A stretch of DNA of 64,000 nucleotides from Hibiscus mutabilis (lineage: Eukaryota; Streptophyta; Magnoliopsida; Malvales; Malvaceae), in the NCBI GenBank assembly GCA_019671005.1, contig CM033747.1, positions 27,245,188 through 27,309,187 on the forward strand. The letters run 5' to 3'. The translations under genes were made by a program, and so were the position numbers. Positions 44,578-56,833 of the stretch are shown in pieces; positions within the stretch are counted from its first letter, which is position 1, and the number at the start of each line of letters is the position of its first letter. The notes beneath the pieces were generated by a model. It was not told the DNA's origin and did not search any database. It was given only the letters and a program-made list of their open reading frames with translations.

Positions 44578-46630
44578 ATGGATGTTGAAGATAGAGTTGT
44601 TAGTCTCAAAAATAATCGTGTTGAAGTACATAATACGTTCGACAGGATTGAGCAATCTATGAGGGATCACTTTGCTCAGACACAGAAGGACATTATCAGT
44701 CACTTGACTACATTGCTAGAACCAAAAGAATCTGGCAAAGGTAAAGTAAAGGGGGTTGCTGCTGACAATGAGAATGAGCAGATAGATACTATATCTCATA
44801 TGAAGGAACAGCCCGAAAGACCATCTACTGTGAAGAATGTCCAAATTAATATGACCGGAGCAACTACTAGTCATTCGGTTCACATTGGAGCAAACTTTGG
44901 AATTGGTGACAAAGTCCCGGATCTAAATATGGTCAAAGAAGTCGAGAGGATTCACGCTGAAATCAAAATAAAGTATGAGGAACGCTGTAAGGCTTTAGAG
45001 GATAGGTTGCTGGAGATGCAGAAAGTGGAAAATCATGGAGCTAGTGCTGCAGATCTGAGTTTGGTTGATGATTTGATCCTCTCACCCAAATTCAAGGCAC
45101 CCGATTTTAAAAAGTATGACGGGATGACCTGTCCTAAAGCGCATCTTACCATGTATTGTTGCAAAATGGCCGCTTATTTGAAGGATGGGAAATTGTTGAT
45201 TCATTACTTTCTGGACAGTTTAACGGGCTCAGCATCACACTGATATGCACAATTAAGCTGGGTTAACATTAGGTCTTGGAAAGACCTTTCTGGTGCTTTT
45301 GAAGAGCAGTATAAACATATAACTAAAATGGTTCCTAACCGAGTCATGTTACAAGCCATGGAACAGAAACCGACTGAGAATTTCTGTCAATATGCACAGA
45401 GGTGGAGAGAACTGCAGCGTAAGTACAACCGGCATTAATAGAAAGTGAAGTGAATCATATATTCATAAACACTTTGAGAGGACCACTCTTTGAACGTTTG
45501 ATTGGGAATGCAACTCATAACTTTGCTGATATGGTGATGATCGGAGAGTTGATCGAATCGGTATAAGATTGAAAATTGTACAGCATTCAAAAAAATGGTC
45601 CAAAATCTGGTGAACATTGGCGTGTTAAAGTTTGATGAGCCTAATATAGCGGCTAATCATTTGCCAAATCATGGAGGGCGAGGGGTGAATGTAATTGAGG
45701 AGGAGGATGAGGCTAAGCAGCTAAAGACGAATGTATCTGAAATCAGATCCCCTTGGAAATGGGTGTTTGAACAGTTATACAATGTTGAGATGATACAGAT
45801 AGACGTAAAAGCTGGAAGGGAGATAGAATCAGATGTTTATTGTGAATATCACAAAGAAGCTGGTCATGAAATTTAACAGTGCGCTAAATTCATATGTTTG
45901 GTCCAAATGATGATGGATAATAAGGAGATCGAATTCTTTGAGAAAATAGGTAAAAGAAAAGAAGTAGAAGTGTGTACCTCTGAAAGTTTTAGAGGCAGGT
46001 ATAGGGTGAACAGACTGTTGATTATTTTAGCCAGGCCTAAAGTTGAAAGTTCCCCTAGTAATGTAAAACCGGTAGCAACTCCTAAGGTTGTGATCTCTCC
46101 CCAACACCGTTTGCATTCAAGGACACCCGGAGGGTTCCCTAGAATTATGCGGCTAATGCGATAATACCTGGAAAGTCAAAGCTTCAGGAGGAGGTAAAAG
46201 GGCTGAAAGGTACAGAAAAAGTGGAAAAGTCTGATGGAGAAATGGTGAATGAAGTCAGGCATTTCACTAGAAGTGAGAGATGTTATTCTCCAGAAGTTAC
46301 TAAAGAGTCAGAAAAAGATAAAGGGAAGGCTCCAGTAGTACCAGAGAGAATATTTGGGGAGGAGCCAACCCCGAAAATAAATGAGCCCGTTACTGAGGAA
46401 CAAGCCCAGTAATTCTTGAAGCACAGTGAGTATAGTATAGTTGAGCAATTAAAGAGACAACAAGCTAGGATTTCTACCCTTGAACTATTGTTGAGTTCGG
46501 AAGGGCATCGCAACGTTTTGATTAAGGTGCTTAACAAAACTTTTATTCCGAATGATATATCGTGCATAAGTTGGATAGAATTGTGAATCATATAACTGAT
46601 GATAACTATATTACCTTTAGTGATGATGAG
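44578..46630 (+). pseudogene. Ogre-like C gag
   Basis: Starts MDVEDRVVSL at 44578 with a coiled-coil N-terminus, then the retrotransposon gag domain (FKKYDGMTCPKAHLTMY, LLIHYFLDSLTGSAS). Beyond the stop at 45241 it continues in pieces (EQKPTENFCQYAQRW, HIFINTLRGPLFERL) with frameshifts near 45425 and stops near 45565. It ends in the GQFTRSGRCYS-like linker before the protease (RHFTRSERCYSPE at 46258). No clear CCHC knuckle, but CEYHKEAGHEI near 45842 is a remnant of the YCxxHxxxGH finger. Confidence 0.85.
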
Positions 46631-47671
46631 ATCCCAGAATGAGGGGTGGAGTCTATTAAAGCTTTAAACATCACAACTCATTGTAAGGGACATGTTCTTC
46701 CCGGAGTGTTGGTTGATAATGGATCAGCCCTGAATGTTTTACCCATGGCTACTTTGTAAAGGTTGCCAATTGACGATTCCCATATAAAGACCTACAAGAA
46801 TACAGTGAGAGCTTTTGACGGAACAACTCGTGAGGTTTTGGGAAAGATTAAGGTACTGTTGTTAATTGGTCCATTGATTTACAATGTTGACTTTGTTGTT
46901 ATGGACATAAAACTGACCTACAACTGTTTGCTGGGAAGGCCTTGGATATATTATGGTGGCGCAGTACCATCGTCCTTACACCAAAAGCTGAAATTTGTGA
47001 TAGAAGGAAAGTTAGTGAGTATTGGAGCTAAAGAGGACATCATTGCTTCAGTGTCTACCGATGCACCATACATTGAGACAGATGGAAGTTCTTTGGAGTG
47101 TTTATTCCGTGCTTTAGAATTCATAAATGCAATTTTTGTCGCTGAAGGGAAACCGATTCCTTGTCCAAAATTGTCAAATTGTACCAAGATGATAGTTTGT
47201 GAGATACTTGGAAGGGGAGCGAAGGTTGAAAAAGAACTGGAAAGATTTACAGGGTTGTTGGCATCCCAAATCTGTTGAGATAAAGAAAGATCATTTTGGG
47301 CTTAGGTTTAAGCCAAATATTCAACAGAGGAAACAAGAGCTGAAGAGGAATGAAGATCGAATGAGGGCTCGTTTCATGGGAGCTAAGACTACATGGGAGC
47401 CCATGTTCTTTCCTAACTTGGCAAGTATCTGCAAGTCACGTGGGTTCGTCAATATGGAAAAGCAATTGGAGAAGGACAACCAGAAGACGCTGAGGCTCTA
47501 GAAAAATGAGATCTTTGGTGAAAACATAGGAAAATTGTGTATCAACAGCGTATTTGAAGGATCCCAGCCTGGCAAGTTTCTGGAGGGAATACGCCCATGC
47601 TTTCCTGGTGAAGCCTTGAACAACTGGACCTCTGAAGATCTACCTCTAGTCTTTAAGAATAAAACAGAGTA
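46631..47671 (+). pseudogene. Ogre-like C protease and G-patch
   Basis: Protease box DNGSALNVLPM near 46718, flap CLLGRPWIYY near 46925, G-patch remnant (GRGAKVEKEL, FGLRFKPN) near 47208-47325. In-frame TAA at 46757 (CAA or CAG in copy A), frameshift near 47220. Ends at ACAGAGTAA (47663-47671), the same place and context as in copy A, which supports the putative splice donor. Confidence 0.85.
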
Positions 47672-47855
47672 AATGTCAAGAACCACCTCATACTTTTGCC
47701 CGCGAGTATGATGGATTATCTGTAAAGGGCTATTATGAAAGTTTACTTTCAATAAAGATGTTTTCGTTGTGATTCTCAAATGGCAAACATGTTTTTTTCG
47801 CATCCTTTCCAAATATATTATTATTTTTCTTACAAATCTTCAACTATTAATTGCA
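47672..47855 (+). other. Decayed Ogre-type intron of copy C
   Basis: Corresponds to 9500-9710 of copy A. The donor-like GA|GTAAATG is kept, but the acceptor TGCAG of copy A appears as TTACAA, so AG is lost. The RT exon resumes at INCMNDPKPDP (near 47848). Confidence 0.55.
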
Positions 47856-50238
47856 TGAATGATCCTAAACCCGATCCCAAACTAGACTTTGAACGGCCAG
47901 GGTGTTCAATGGAAGTTAACGAGGTCGAAGATGAGATAGAATATGAAATCTCTGATGAATTACTGAGGTTGGTAGAAAAGGAGGATAAATAGATCTTACC
48001 TCACAAAGAAGAGATAGAAATCATGAATCTGGGTACAGAAGAAGTTAAAAAAGAAAGTGAAGATTGGTGTTGCTTTCTCATCAAAGATAAAACAAAAGTT
48101 GGAAGATCTGTTGCGAAAATTCAAGGATGTTTTTGCCTGGTCTTATCAAGATATGCCAGGATTGGATACAGATATCGTGGTTCACAAATTACCAATAAGG
48201 CCAGAATGTAAACCGGTTCAACAGAAACTTAGAAGATTGAAACCAGAAATGGTACTAAAAATCAAAGAGGAGGTACAAAAATAGATTATCGCTGGTTTTC
48301 TGAAAGTGGCACAATATCCGAAATGGGTGGCAAATATAGTTTCAGTACCAAAGAAAGATGGTAAAGTGTGCATGTGTATTGACTACAGAGATTTGAATAG
48401 AGCAAGTCTAAAAGATAATTTCCCTTTGCCTCACATAGATATTCTGGTGGATAATACATCAGGACATTCTTGGTTATCCTTTATGGATGGCTTTTCTAGA
48501 TATAATCAGATAAAGATGGATCCGAAAGACATGGACAAAATGACGTTCATAACCTTGTAGGGCACATATTGTTACAAGGTGATGTCTTTTGGACTAAAGA
48601 ATGTTGGGGCAACATATTAGCGAGCCATGATGACTCCTTTTCATGACATGATGCACAAGAAAATTGAAGTGTATATGGATGACATGATTGCCAAGTCTTA
48701 GACTGAAGAGGAACATATTCAGAATTTGAGGAAACTGTTCCAAAGATTGAGTAAGTACTAATTGAAACTCAATCCGAACAAGTGCACTTTTGGGGTTATA
48801 TCTGGGAAGCTCCTAGGCTTTGTGGTTAGCAGGAGATGAGTCAAAATTGATCCAAACAAAGTGAAGGCGATTCAAAATTTACCGCCCCTAAGTTCACAAA
48901 AAGAAGTTCAAGGATTCCTATGGAGATTGAATTACATGTCTCAGTTCATTTCTCAATTAACTAATAAATGTGATCCAATTTTCAAGCTGTTATGAAAGAA
49001 CAATCCTTGTGAATGGGATGAAGAATGCCAAGAAACATTTGACAGTATAAAGAAATATTTGATAAATGATCTAATTCTGGTAGCACCAGTTCTAAACAGA
49101 CCACTTATTCTCTATTTGACTGTTCACAAAAATTCGATGGGGTGTGTACTAGGGCAACATGATGATACATGAAGAAAAAAAAGAGCCATCTATTACCTAA
49201 GCAAGAAGTTCACAGAGTGTGAAGTACGGTACCCGCCAATTCAAAAGTTATGATGTGCTTTGGCTTGGGTAACTCGTAGATTTAGACAATACATGATGTA
49301 CCACACTACTTGGTTGATATCCCATCTTAATCCATTGAAGTTCTTGATGGAAGCACCAGCTTTGACTGGAAGATTGGCTCGATGGCAAATGTTGTTATCA
49401 GAATTCGATATTGTGTATGTGAATCAGAAAGCAATAAAAGGAAGTGCAATAACAAATTTCTTGGCTTGTCGCGTTTCGAAAGACTATGAGCCCCTAAGTT
49501 TTGATTTCCCAGATGAAGATGTGATGAATATTTCTTCAGAGGAACAAGAAATTATAGAGAATGGTGCTTGGAAATTATATTTCGATGGAGCAGTTAATGC
49601 CATGGGACGTGGGGTTGGTTCAGTATTGATTTCTCTTGATAACACACATTATCATTTCACAAGTAAACTGGAATTCCTGTGCACTAATAATATGGCAGAA
49701 TACGAAGCTTCTGCTATGGGTCTACGAGCTGCTATTGAAAGAAATATCGAGATTCTGAAAGTATATAGAGACTCTGCATTAGTGATTTATCAACTTCGTG
49801 GAGAATATGAAACAAAGGATGCAAAGTTGATTGAATATCAGAAATTGATTCTTGAGTTGATAAAAAAGTTTAAAGAAATTACTTTCACATATCTCCCCAG
49901 AGAAGATAATCAAATGGAGGATGCCTTGGCTACACTGGCTTCGGTGTTTTTAGCGAATAAACCAGGAGATATGGTACCAATTCAGATGCAGAGCTACGAG
50001 ACTTACGCTCACTATTACAGTATAGAAGAAGAGGCAGATAAAAATCCGTGGTATTATGACATTACACGGTATATCAAATCCCAAATTTATCCTAATGGGT
50101 TAAATGATATTGATAAAAAGGACAATCATAAGAATGGCCGCAGGATATGTTCTTGACGGTGAAATCCTGTACAAAAGAAGCAAAGATCAGATATTGCTAA
50201 GATGTGTTGATGCTTGAGAAGCTAGAAGCATCTTAGCT
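47856..50238 (+). pseudogene. Ogre-like C RT, RNase H and second RNase H
   Basis: RT: VFAWSYQDMPGLDTDIV, CIDYRDLNRAS, YMDDM near 48673. RNase H: ILYLTVHKNSMGCVLGQH near 49110, LARWQMLLSEFD near 49375. Archaeal-type RNase H: WKLYFDGAVNAMGRGVGSVL near 49568 and NNMAEYEASAMGL. There are many stops: 47990, 48283, 48558, 48619, 48700, 48836, 48993, 49169, 49252 and 50216. Several are CAA/CAG to TAA/TAG or TGG to TAG changes relative to copy A. Confidence 0.9.
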
Positions 50239-51296
50239 GAAGTGCATGATGGAATATGTAGGACACATGCCAGTGGTTTTGCAATAGCCTGGAAAATTAT
50301 GAAATATGGGTATTATTGGTCAACAATGGAAGGGGACTGCATTGAGTATGCTAAGAAATTTTACAAGTGCCAGATATACGCAGACAAAATTAATTCTCCT
50401 CCAGTACCTCTTCACACAATGAATTCACCATGCCCTTTTACAGTCTGGGGCATGGATGTCATTGGTCAGATTTATCCCAAAGCTTCTAATGGACATCGTT
50501 TTATCCTTATAGCCATTGATTACTTTACTAAGTGGGTAGAAGCAGCCTCATATGCCAATATCACAAGATCAACAGTCTGCAAGTTTTTGAAGAAATAGAT
50601 CATTTGTCACTATGGATTATCTGAGAGAATCATTACTGATAACGCAACTAATTTCAATAATAAGGTGGTAATAGAGGCATGTGAGCAGTTTAAAATTCTG
50701 CATCACAATTCTGTAGCTTATCGTATAAAGATGAATGGTGCGGTAGAGGCAACAAATAAGAATATTAAGAAAATCATAGCGAAGACAACAAATACCTACC
50801 AAGATTGGCACGAGAAGTTGCCATTTGCATTGTTTGCATATCGAACTTCAGTGCGAACTTCTACCGGGGCAACGTCGTATTCTCTGGTCTATGGAATAGA
50901 GGCATTATTACCAATTGAGGTTGAAATTATATCTCTTCGAGTTTTGTCTGAAGCAAAATTAGATGAAGTAGAATGGGTACAGGCTCGGTATGATCAGTTA
51001 AATCTCATCGAAAAAAATAGGTTGAAAGCCATATGTCATAGTCAAATGTACCAAAAGAGAATGATGCGGGAGTATGATAAGAAAGTTTGGCCTAGAAAAT
51101 TCTGAGAGGGTGATCTAGTGCTAAAAAAGATCTTGCCAATACATAAAGATTTTCGTGGGAAATGGATGCCTAATTGGGAAGGACCGTATATTGTCAAAAA
51201 GACCTTCTCCAGGGAAGCGTTGATCTTGATTGAAATTGATGGTGAAGAGTTGCACAAGCCAGTGAACTCCGATTCAGTTAAGAAATATTACGTCTG
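50239..51296 (+). pseudogene. Ogre-like C integrase
   Basis: Integrase finger (EVHDGICRTHASG, KCQIYADKIN), core (WGMDVIGQIYPKASNG, RIITDNATNFNN, KMNGAVEATNKNIKKI), C-terminal end KKYYV and TGA near 51294. In-frame stops at 50596 (TAG) and 51103 (TGA). Better kept than its RT. Confidence 0.9.
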
Positions 51297-51320
51297 AAGA
51301 ATAAAAAAGAGATTAAAAAA

Positions 51321-52235
51321 AGTAAAGTGAAACCCAAAAAGGGTGCTTCACAAAATGGAATAATCTTAGGTGAAAACCCGAAAAGGCACCAAAGATTAAA
51401 AAAGAAAAAGAAAAAAGAAAATGAGGGTTCAAGATGAAAACTCGTAAAGAGCGTCTTGAAACCAAATGAGGATCTAAGTTGAAAACCCGTAAAGGGCGGC
51501 TTAGAGGGATTGTGATTAGGCATCCGAGAATTAAGACCTCTCGGATACCCAGTATTTTGGAAGGGATTTCACATCTGTAAATATATCGACAATGTTGAAG
51601 TCTGCTGAACAAGGCTCCAGTTCAAGGCTACGATTGGTTGAAAGGGTTGCTGAATCGTTCATGCTATGGATACTCGAAGACTTGACTTTGTTTCTTGGTT
51701 TGTTGTTTCTGTTTGCCATGACTCTTTCAAATATCTTGTATTTCAATTGATAAGCTTCAATAAAATTCATGAATTCTCTTCCGAGCTTTCTGTTATTATT
51801 TCCAAAGCATCATAAAAGTAGATTAGCACGATTCATATAAAAGTAGATGATTTCTTGGTATTACTATGTTTTGAAGAATGCAGGTGAACCTTTGCACTCT
51901 AGGTTATTGAAGAGGAGTGTAAAAAGAAGATTGAGTGGAATGTTGTAACAACAAAAATGGAGATGAAAATAAAGAAGTGTTTGAATCAATCAACAGCTGA
52001 ACAAGTGGAGATCGCAGAGAGAAACAAGAGGAAATGCGAAGATAAGGCGAAAACCTGAAAGGGAGCCTAAAAAGAGAAAAAGAGTAAGCAAAAAAAAGAA
52101 AAAAAGAGAAAAAGAAAAAAAAAAGAAAAAGGTGAAAACCTGAAAGGGCGCCTTAAAAAAACCAAAGTGAAAACCCGAAAAGGCGCTTTGAGAAAAACAA
52201 CCTAAATTGAAAACCTGAAAGGGTGCTTTAGAGCA
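51321..52235 (+). repeat. GAAAACC-core stem-loop array, Ogre-like C
   Basis: Eight units in the same order as in copy B. Arms: TCTTAGGTG 51364-51372 with CACCAAAGA 51387-51395; TTCAAGA 51428-51434 with TCTTGAA 51454-51460; TCTAAG 51473-51478 with CTTAGA 51500-51505; AGGC 52045-52048 with GCCT 52065-52068; AAGGTG 52129-52134 with CGCCTT 52149-52154; CAAAGTG 52163-52169 with CGCTTTG 52184-52190; CTAAA 52202-52206 with TTTAG 52227-52231. The first unit, near 51322, is weaker. Confidence 0.87.
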
Positions 52236-52481
52236 CATGACCTGAAACACAGAAAGAGGGTCTGATGGCTAGTCCAGATTATGAGATAAAGTGTCAGAAT
52301 AGGTCAAGGATTGACGAAGAAACGCAATCAAGCTGAGTCCGATGAGTTACCAAGAAAGTGGAAGTAGCTGCTTTTCGTTTCCTAATGGATCATTGTCCAT
52401 GCATCATATGTAGAAATTAGGGTCAAACTAACCTTCATCAAAGCATCTTAATCTGTTTTGCCAGACATTTACTAAGATTAA

Positions 52482-52905
52482 AGAGCTCATAGTAAGAAGA
52501 GTTCGTTCTAGAGTTCCTAATGAGAAGAACTCACCCAACAAAAAATAAAGAGCTCTTAATGAGAAAAGTTTGTTTCGGGATTCCTAATGAGAAGAATCCG
52601 CTTAGCAAAGAATGAAGAACTCCTAATGAGAAGAGTTCGTCCCAGAGTTCCTAATGAGAAGAACTCGCCTAGTAAAGAAAGAAGAGCTCCTAATGAGAAG
52701 AGTTCGTCTTTTGAAGAATGAGAAGGTTCCTAATGAGAAGAGCTTGCTTATTCGACACCTTACAGAAAGGTGGATCAACAAAGAGTGAGGAATAAAGAAT
52801 TTCATAATGAGAAGAATAGCTTCAAACCTCAGAAAGTAAGGAATTTCAGCGAGCAGATTCTATAGATTGGTAGAAGATTGAAGAATTTCATAATCAGAAG
52901 AACAG
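52482..52905 (+). repeat. CTAATGAGAA-loop hairpin array, Ogre-like C
   Basis: About ten units. Best arms: GAGTTC/GAACTC near 52511, GGATTC 52578-52583 with GAATCC 52594-52599, GAACTC/GAGTTC near 52618, GAGTTC/GAACTC near 52636, AGGTTC/GAGCTT near 52723. The last two units, with ATTTCATAATGAGAAGAAT, are decayed. Confidence 0.85.
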
Positions 52906-52999
52906 CTTCAAACTTCAGCCGATTAGAGGATGGATATATGTTTGAGAAAAATTCGTGTATTTTCAGTCTTTTCTCTATCCCTGTTCCACAACAATGAGC

Positions 53000-53012
53000 A
53001 AAGAGGGGCAGC
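53000..53012 (+). promoter_or_regulatory. Polypurine tract of Ogre-like C
   Basis: AAAGAGGGGCAGC abuts the 3' LTR and is the same tract as in copies A and B. Confidence 0.85.
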
Positions 53013-55911
53013 TATAATACCCGAATTTTGATCGGGTATAATAATAAATAAATAATATAAATATTAAATAAATAAATATAGTATCATATAAAAACCAAAT
53101 AAAATAAAGTCCATAGTCCATATACAAAGCTCAAACATTTCAGAATCCAAATTACAAGGCTCATTACATCCTTAAAATCTAAAATTCCTGCCCAAATACA
53201 TAAGTGGCCCAAGAAGCACAGTTATGTTTCTTTTGCCCGCCAAAATAGACATGTGACACACTGCTATTTGCCCATTGGTGTTTCACCCGGATTAAGCCCT
53301 GTTGGAAGCCAGCTGTCCACATGTCATTCATCTCTAACGTCAGCCATCATTTCAGCTATAAATACCCCGCAGAGAGAGAAAAAACAATTAATGATGTCAG
53401 TAATAATTACACAATTATTACAATAATAATTGAGGAGAGAAGAGGAGCTGAGGAGTTACTTGGGAGTTCGAACATCACCGGAGAAGACATATCATCACCG
53501 GAGCTACACCGTTAATATTAGAAGGTAGTTTTTTGTCTTAATCTTTATTCCAACAACAAAAACAACATTTAAGTGTTATAATTAGGTTTTTAAAAAAAAA
53601 ACTAAAAACAGTAATGAAAATAGGAAATATATCAGAACTTAGCTTTACTTTTGTCTGAGATTATACTCAGATGGCCGTCGGAGTGAAGTTAGGTTGCGGT
53701 TGGAGTCGAAAATGATAGGTGCAGTTAGGTTTTGGGTAGATTTAGGGGGAGTTGGGAGATCCTGTTGGATCGGGTAGGTTAGGCAAAAAAATCGAATGCT
53801 TTTGAGCATATTTTTGGTTTCTGGCACGATGGTCGAAAATCGCCTCACGGCAAAAGACAGTGGCCATAATTAGGGTTACGGTGGTCGAAAAAAGGTCAGG
53901 GTGATCGGAGTTGTAGGGTTGGTCAGAATAGGTTAAGGTTGATCGGAGACGATGACCGGAGGTGATCAGCATCGCCTTCAGCGGCCGGCAAACATGCCAG
54001 AAGGGCTAGGGACAGTAGTCCTAGATCTAAGGGCCATGGTTAGGGTAGAGTTTGGCCGGAGGCTTAGGGTTTCGCTTAGTTTAGGATGAACATATAAGAA
54101 CTTGGATGGGAATTTGGGTTTTTGATTTTAGAAAACAAGTTTAGGGATGTGTTTTGGTGTTGTTAGAGATCGAATGAAGGGTTTATGAAGAACAAGGGTT
54201 GAATTTTGGGGAAAATTGTGTGTTTGATCGATGGGAAACAGGAATGAAAGTGTTTTGGGTGTTTAGGAAGGATTAAATGGAGTTTTTGGATGGTTTTGAG
54301 CAAGAACAAAGATGAACAATGGGCTTTGATCGAGAAGAATGAGGGTTTTCTGGGTTTTAGAGTGTTAGAGTTGAGAGAATTGGGTGAAAGAGGGAGAGAG
54401 AAAATAGAGTGTGATCATGGGATATGGCCAGGTTGACTCGTACTTGGGCCATTTATAGGTTGAGTCATACGACACCGTTTTGGTATCGGGTTAATAGTGA
54501 CCCGCGTGTTTTCATTTGGATCAGGTTTGGCCCGCGCATTTCCAAATGGATACCATTTGGTTTTTTCCCCCAGTTTTGTTTTTTACTCAATTTCATCCTT
54601 TTCTCTCTTAATTTGACACTTAGGTTTCACATTTAATTCAATTTGGTCCCTGAATTTCTTATTTGTTCTCTCCAATTTTATTCCCTTTCAATTAGGTCAC
54701 TAGGGCTTTGTAATTGGACATCAGATTTTGTAATAGTTTCAATTAGATCCTCGTATTAATAAAAATCAGTTTAATGTTTAATTTGTTTTATTTATTTAAT
54801 TGTTTTATTTTAAATGTTATTAAATTATATGTTTGTTGCCTATTTTAAAATGAGCATATAGTATTTTAAAAAAAATTAAACACTTAGTTTAATGAATAAT
54901 TAGAGCATTTAGTCTAGGTCTCTCTAATTAGAGTTCAATAATTAAATAGAGTAGATAATTGTAGCAATTAGATATATATTAAATATAATTTTGGAATCTA
55001 AATTTGGATGGTGTTCCATTGTTTACAATAGGGTGTTATCACAATACGGATTTCACTAAATTATATTTAATATATATATTTCACTTAAAATTGAATACAA
55101 ATTTAGTCTTTAGTTAAAATTAAACAATTAAGACACATTGTAGTTAATTAAATGTATATCAAATATAATCTTTGAGGTTCAAATCTGGATGGTGTTCTAT
55201 TGTTTACAATGGGGTGTTATCTCAGCCTTGGTCATAAAGGTGTTCAAGAAATATGATTAATTTAAGGGCTTTAAATATATGGAAGGTGTTCAAGAAATTG
55301 ACATTTTCACATGAAAGCCATTAAATTAATTAATATTCTTAGATTTAAACAATTAATTAAATAGAGCCTTTTAGGATAGTACTTAAAATCAACAAGACAA
55401 TAATTGGTCATTCATAAAAACCTTTATATTTGGAAATTCATTTTTAAATACGAATAGGGGTGCCACTTAACGGGGTGCTTTTAATCTCGTATTCAAACAA
55501 AATGAATTTCCTTATAAAAGGATATCTGCATTCGAAACTTAAATTCAATTAATAATTATAGACAAATTAAATTCAAATAATTATTCGAAATGACAAAATG
55601 CCACATAAAATTACAGGTACCGATAATGGGCGTTCGTAGGGGTGCTAACCCTTCCTTACACGTAACCGACTCCTGAACCCAATTTTAAGACGGAATCTCT
55701 AGTTTGTTTTTCCGGTGTCTGGTCTACCTCGAAGTGATCGATGGTGACTCTAAAATGTTTTTTTAAAGAAAAATAAAGGAAAATTCGAATTAATATGAAA
55801 AACCCTAAATTTTCAAGATTAAATTAAAAATGGCCAGAAAACCCTAATTTTCCAAAAGAATGATCGTCAGGCTATTTTTCACACCTCCCAATTTCAAAAA
55901 TGGTCGCGACA
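53013..55911 (+). repeat. 3' LTR of Ogre-like C
   Basis: 2899 bp. The first two bases are TA instead of TG; the end is GTCGCGACA. TATA box CTATAAATA at 53355-53363. It lacks about 100 bp present in the 5' LTR (see 55236-55260 against 39716-39830), with a short copied filler at the junction. Confidence 0.93.
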
Positions 55912-56090
55912 TCACGTTTCAAGCATTGATTGAATAATGGATTTTTTTAATTACCTCTTAACGACCATACACCTAAAATTATAATGGTATAAATGTTAGA
56001 CACCTATTTTTACTAAAATATAGTTTAGGCACCTAAAATTCACAAGAGGTATAGTTTAGACACTTATTTATATATTAAGCCTTCTAATTT

Positions 56091-56508
56091 TGAATTAGTT
56101 TAGATTTAATTTATTTTGAGTTTAGTCCATTTAAAATTATCAGTTGATTTTTAGATTTAGTCATTTCTAGTTATTTATTAAGATCATTTCAAGTTTGACT
56201 TTTTCTGAAATCGGATAATTTTTAATGGGTTATATTTTGATACACAAACTATGTGAACTCTTATTTAAAATCTAAAATCTAAATCTTTAATCTTAAACAC
56301 TAACCCTAAATCCTAAATTCTAAGTCCTACAAGTTAAACTCATAAACTATAAAAAACTATTAATCCCTAAATTTGACAAGCACATATAAATTTAATTTAT
56401 ACAAACTTGTGTATCGAATTAATTGAAAATTTTAAATTAAGTGAATTCGAAGTGCGGACTTCTTATGATAAAATCGGATTGCATGGAATCAAAACTTTGA
56501 GTTGAAGT
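56091..56508. other. Host spacer, no gene seen
   Basis: AT-rich sequence between the MITE and the next insertion. It contains degenerate TTAACCCTAAATCC-like stretches but no ORF or structured feature I can name. Confidence 0.4.
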
Positions 56509-56517
56509 TAAAATTTA

Positions 56518-56832
56518 GGGTGGACAACATTCATCACTAAACTATTCATGTTTTCCTGTTTCAGTCACCAAATTATTATTTTTTGGCAAAATCGACATTA
56601 ACGTTGCATTTTTCTACTTTAGTCACCCGTCGTTAAAAAACTCACGAAAAATAATAGTTTGGTGACTAAAATAGGAAAGTAGAATATATTGGTGAACAAA
56701 ATAGGAAAAAAATAATATTAGAGATAAAAATAGGAAAAAACTTAACGATAGTGATGATTTTGCACAAAATAATAGTTAATGACCAAAACAAGAAAACAAG
56801 AAGAGTTTAGTCACCAATGATGTTGTTTACCC
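56518..56832. mobile_element. Mutator-like MITE upstream of the trihelix gene
   Basis: 315 bp, inverted ends GGGTGGACAACAT and GGGTAAACAACAT, arms paired well inward (CACTAAACTATTCATG against AAGAGTTTAGTCACC). Perfect 9-bp target duplication TAAAATTTA (56509-56517 and 56833-56841). No coding capacity. Confidence 0.85.
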
Positions 56833-56833
56833 T

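Larger units (their letters stand above)
37485..55911 (+). mobile_element. Complete Ogre-like (Tat) retrotransposon C, 18.4 kb
   Basis: Both LTRs are present, flanked by a perfect target duplication TCACG (37480-37484 and 55912-55916). Order: 5' LTR, primer site, leader, ORF1, gag, protease, G-patch, decayed intron, RT, dual RNase H, integrase, stem-loop tail, polypurine tract, 3' LTR. Size and order fit Ogre elements. Coding parts are full of stops, so it cannot move on its own. The two LTRs still look highly similar, differing by scattered substitutions and a deletion near 55240. Confidence 0.95.
36808..56081. mobile_element. Mutator-like MITE split by Ogre-like C
   Basis: Left part 36808-37484, right part 55917-56081; together about 840 bp once the retrotransposon is removed. 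Inverted ends GGTTTAATATAAAAATAAG and GGCTTAATATATAAATAAG. Flanks TTCTAATTG (36799-36807) and TTCTAATTT (56082-56090), a 9-bp duplication with one mismatch. Internal arms are inverted too (GGTGTCGCTGAAAATGA near 37189 against TCATTTCCAGCGACACC near 37267). The retrotransposon inserted into the right arm. Confidence 0.85.
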
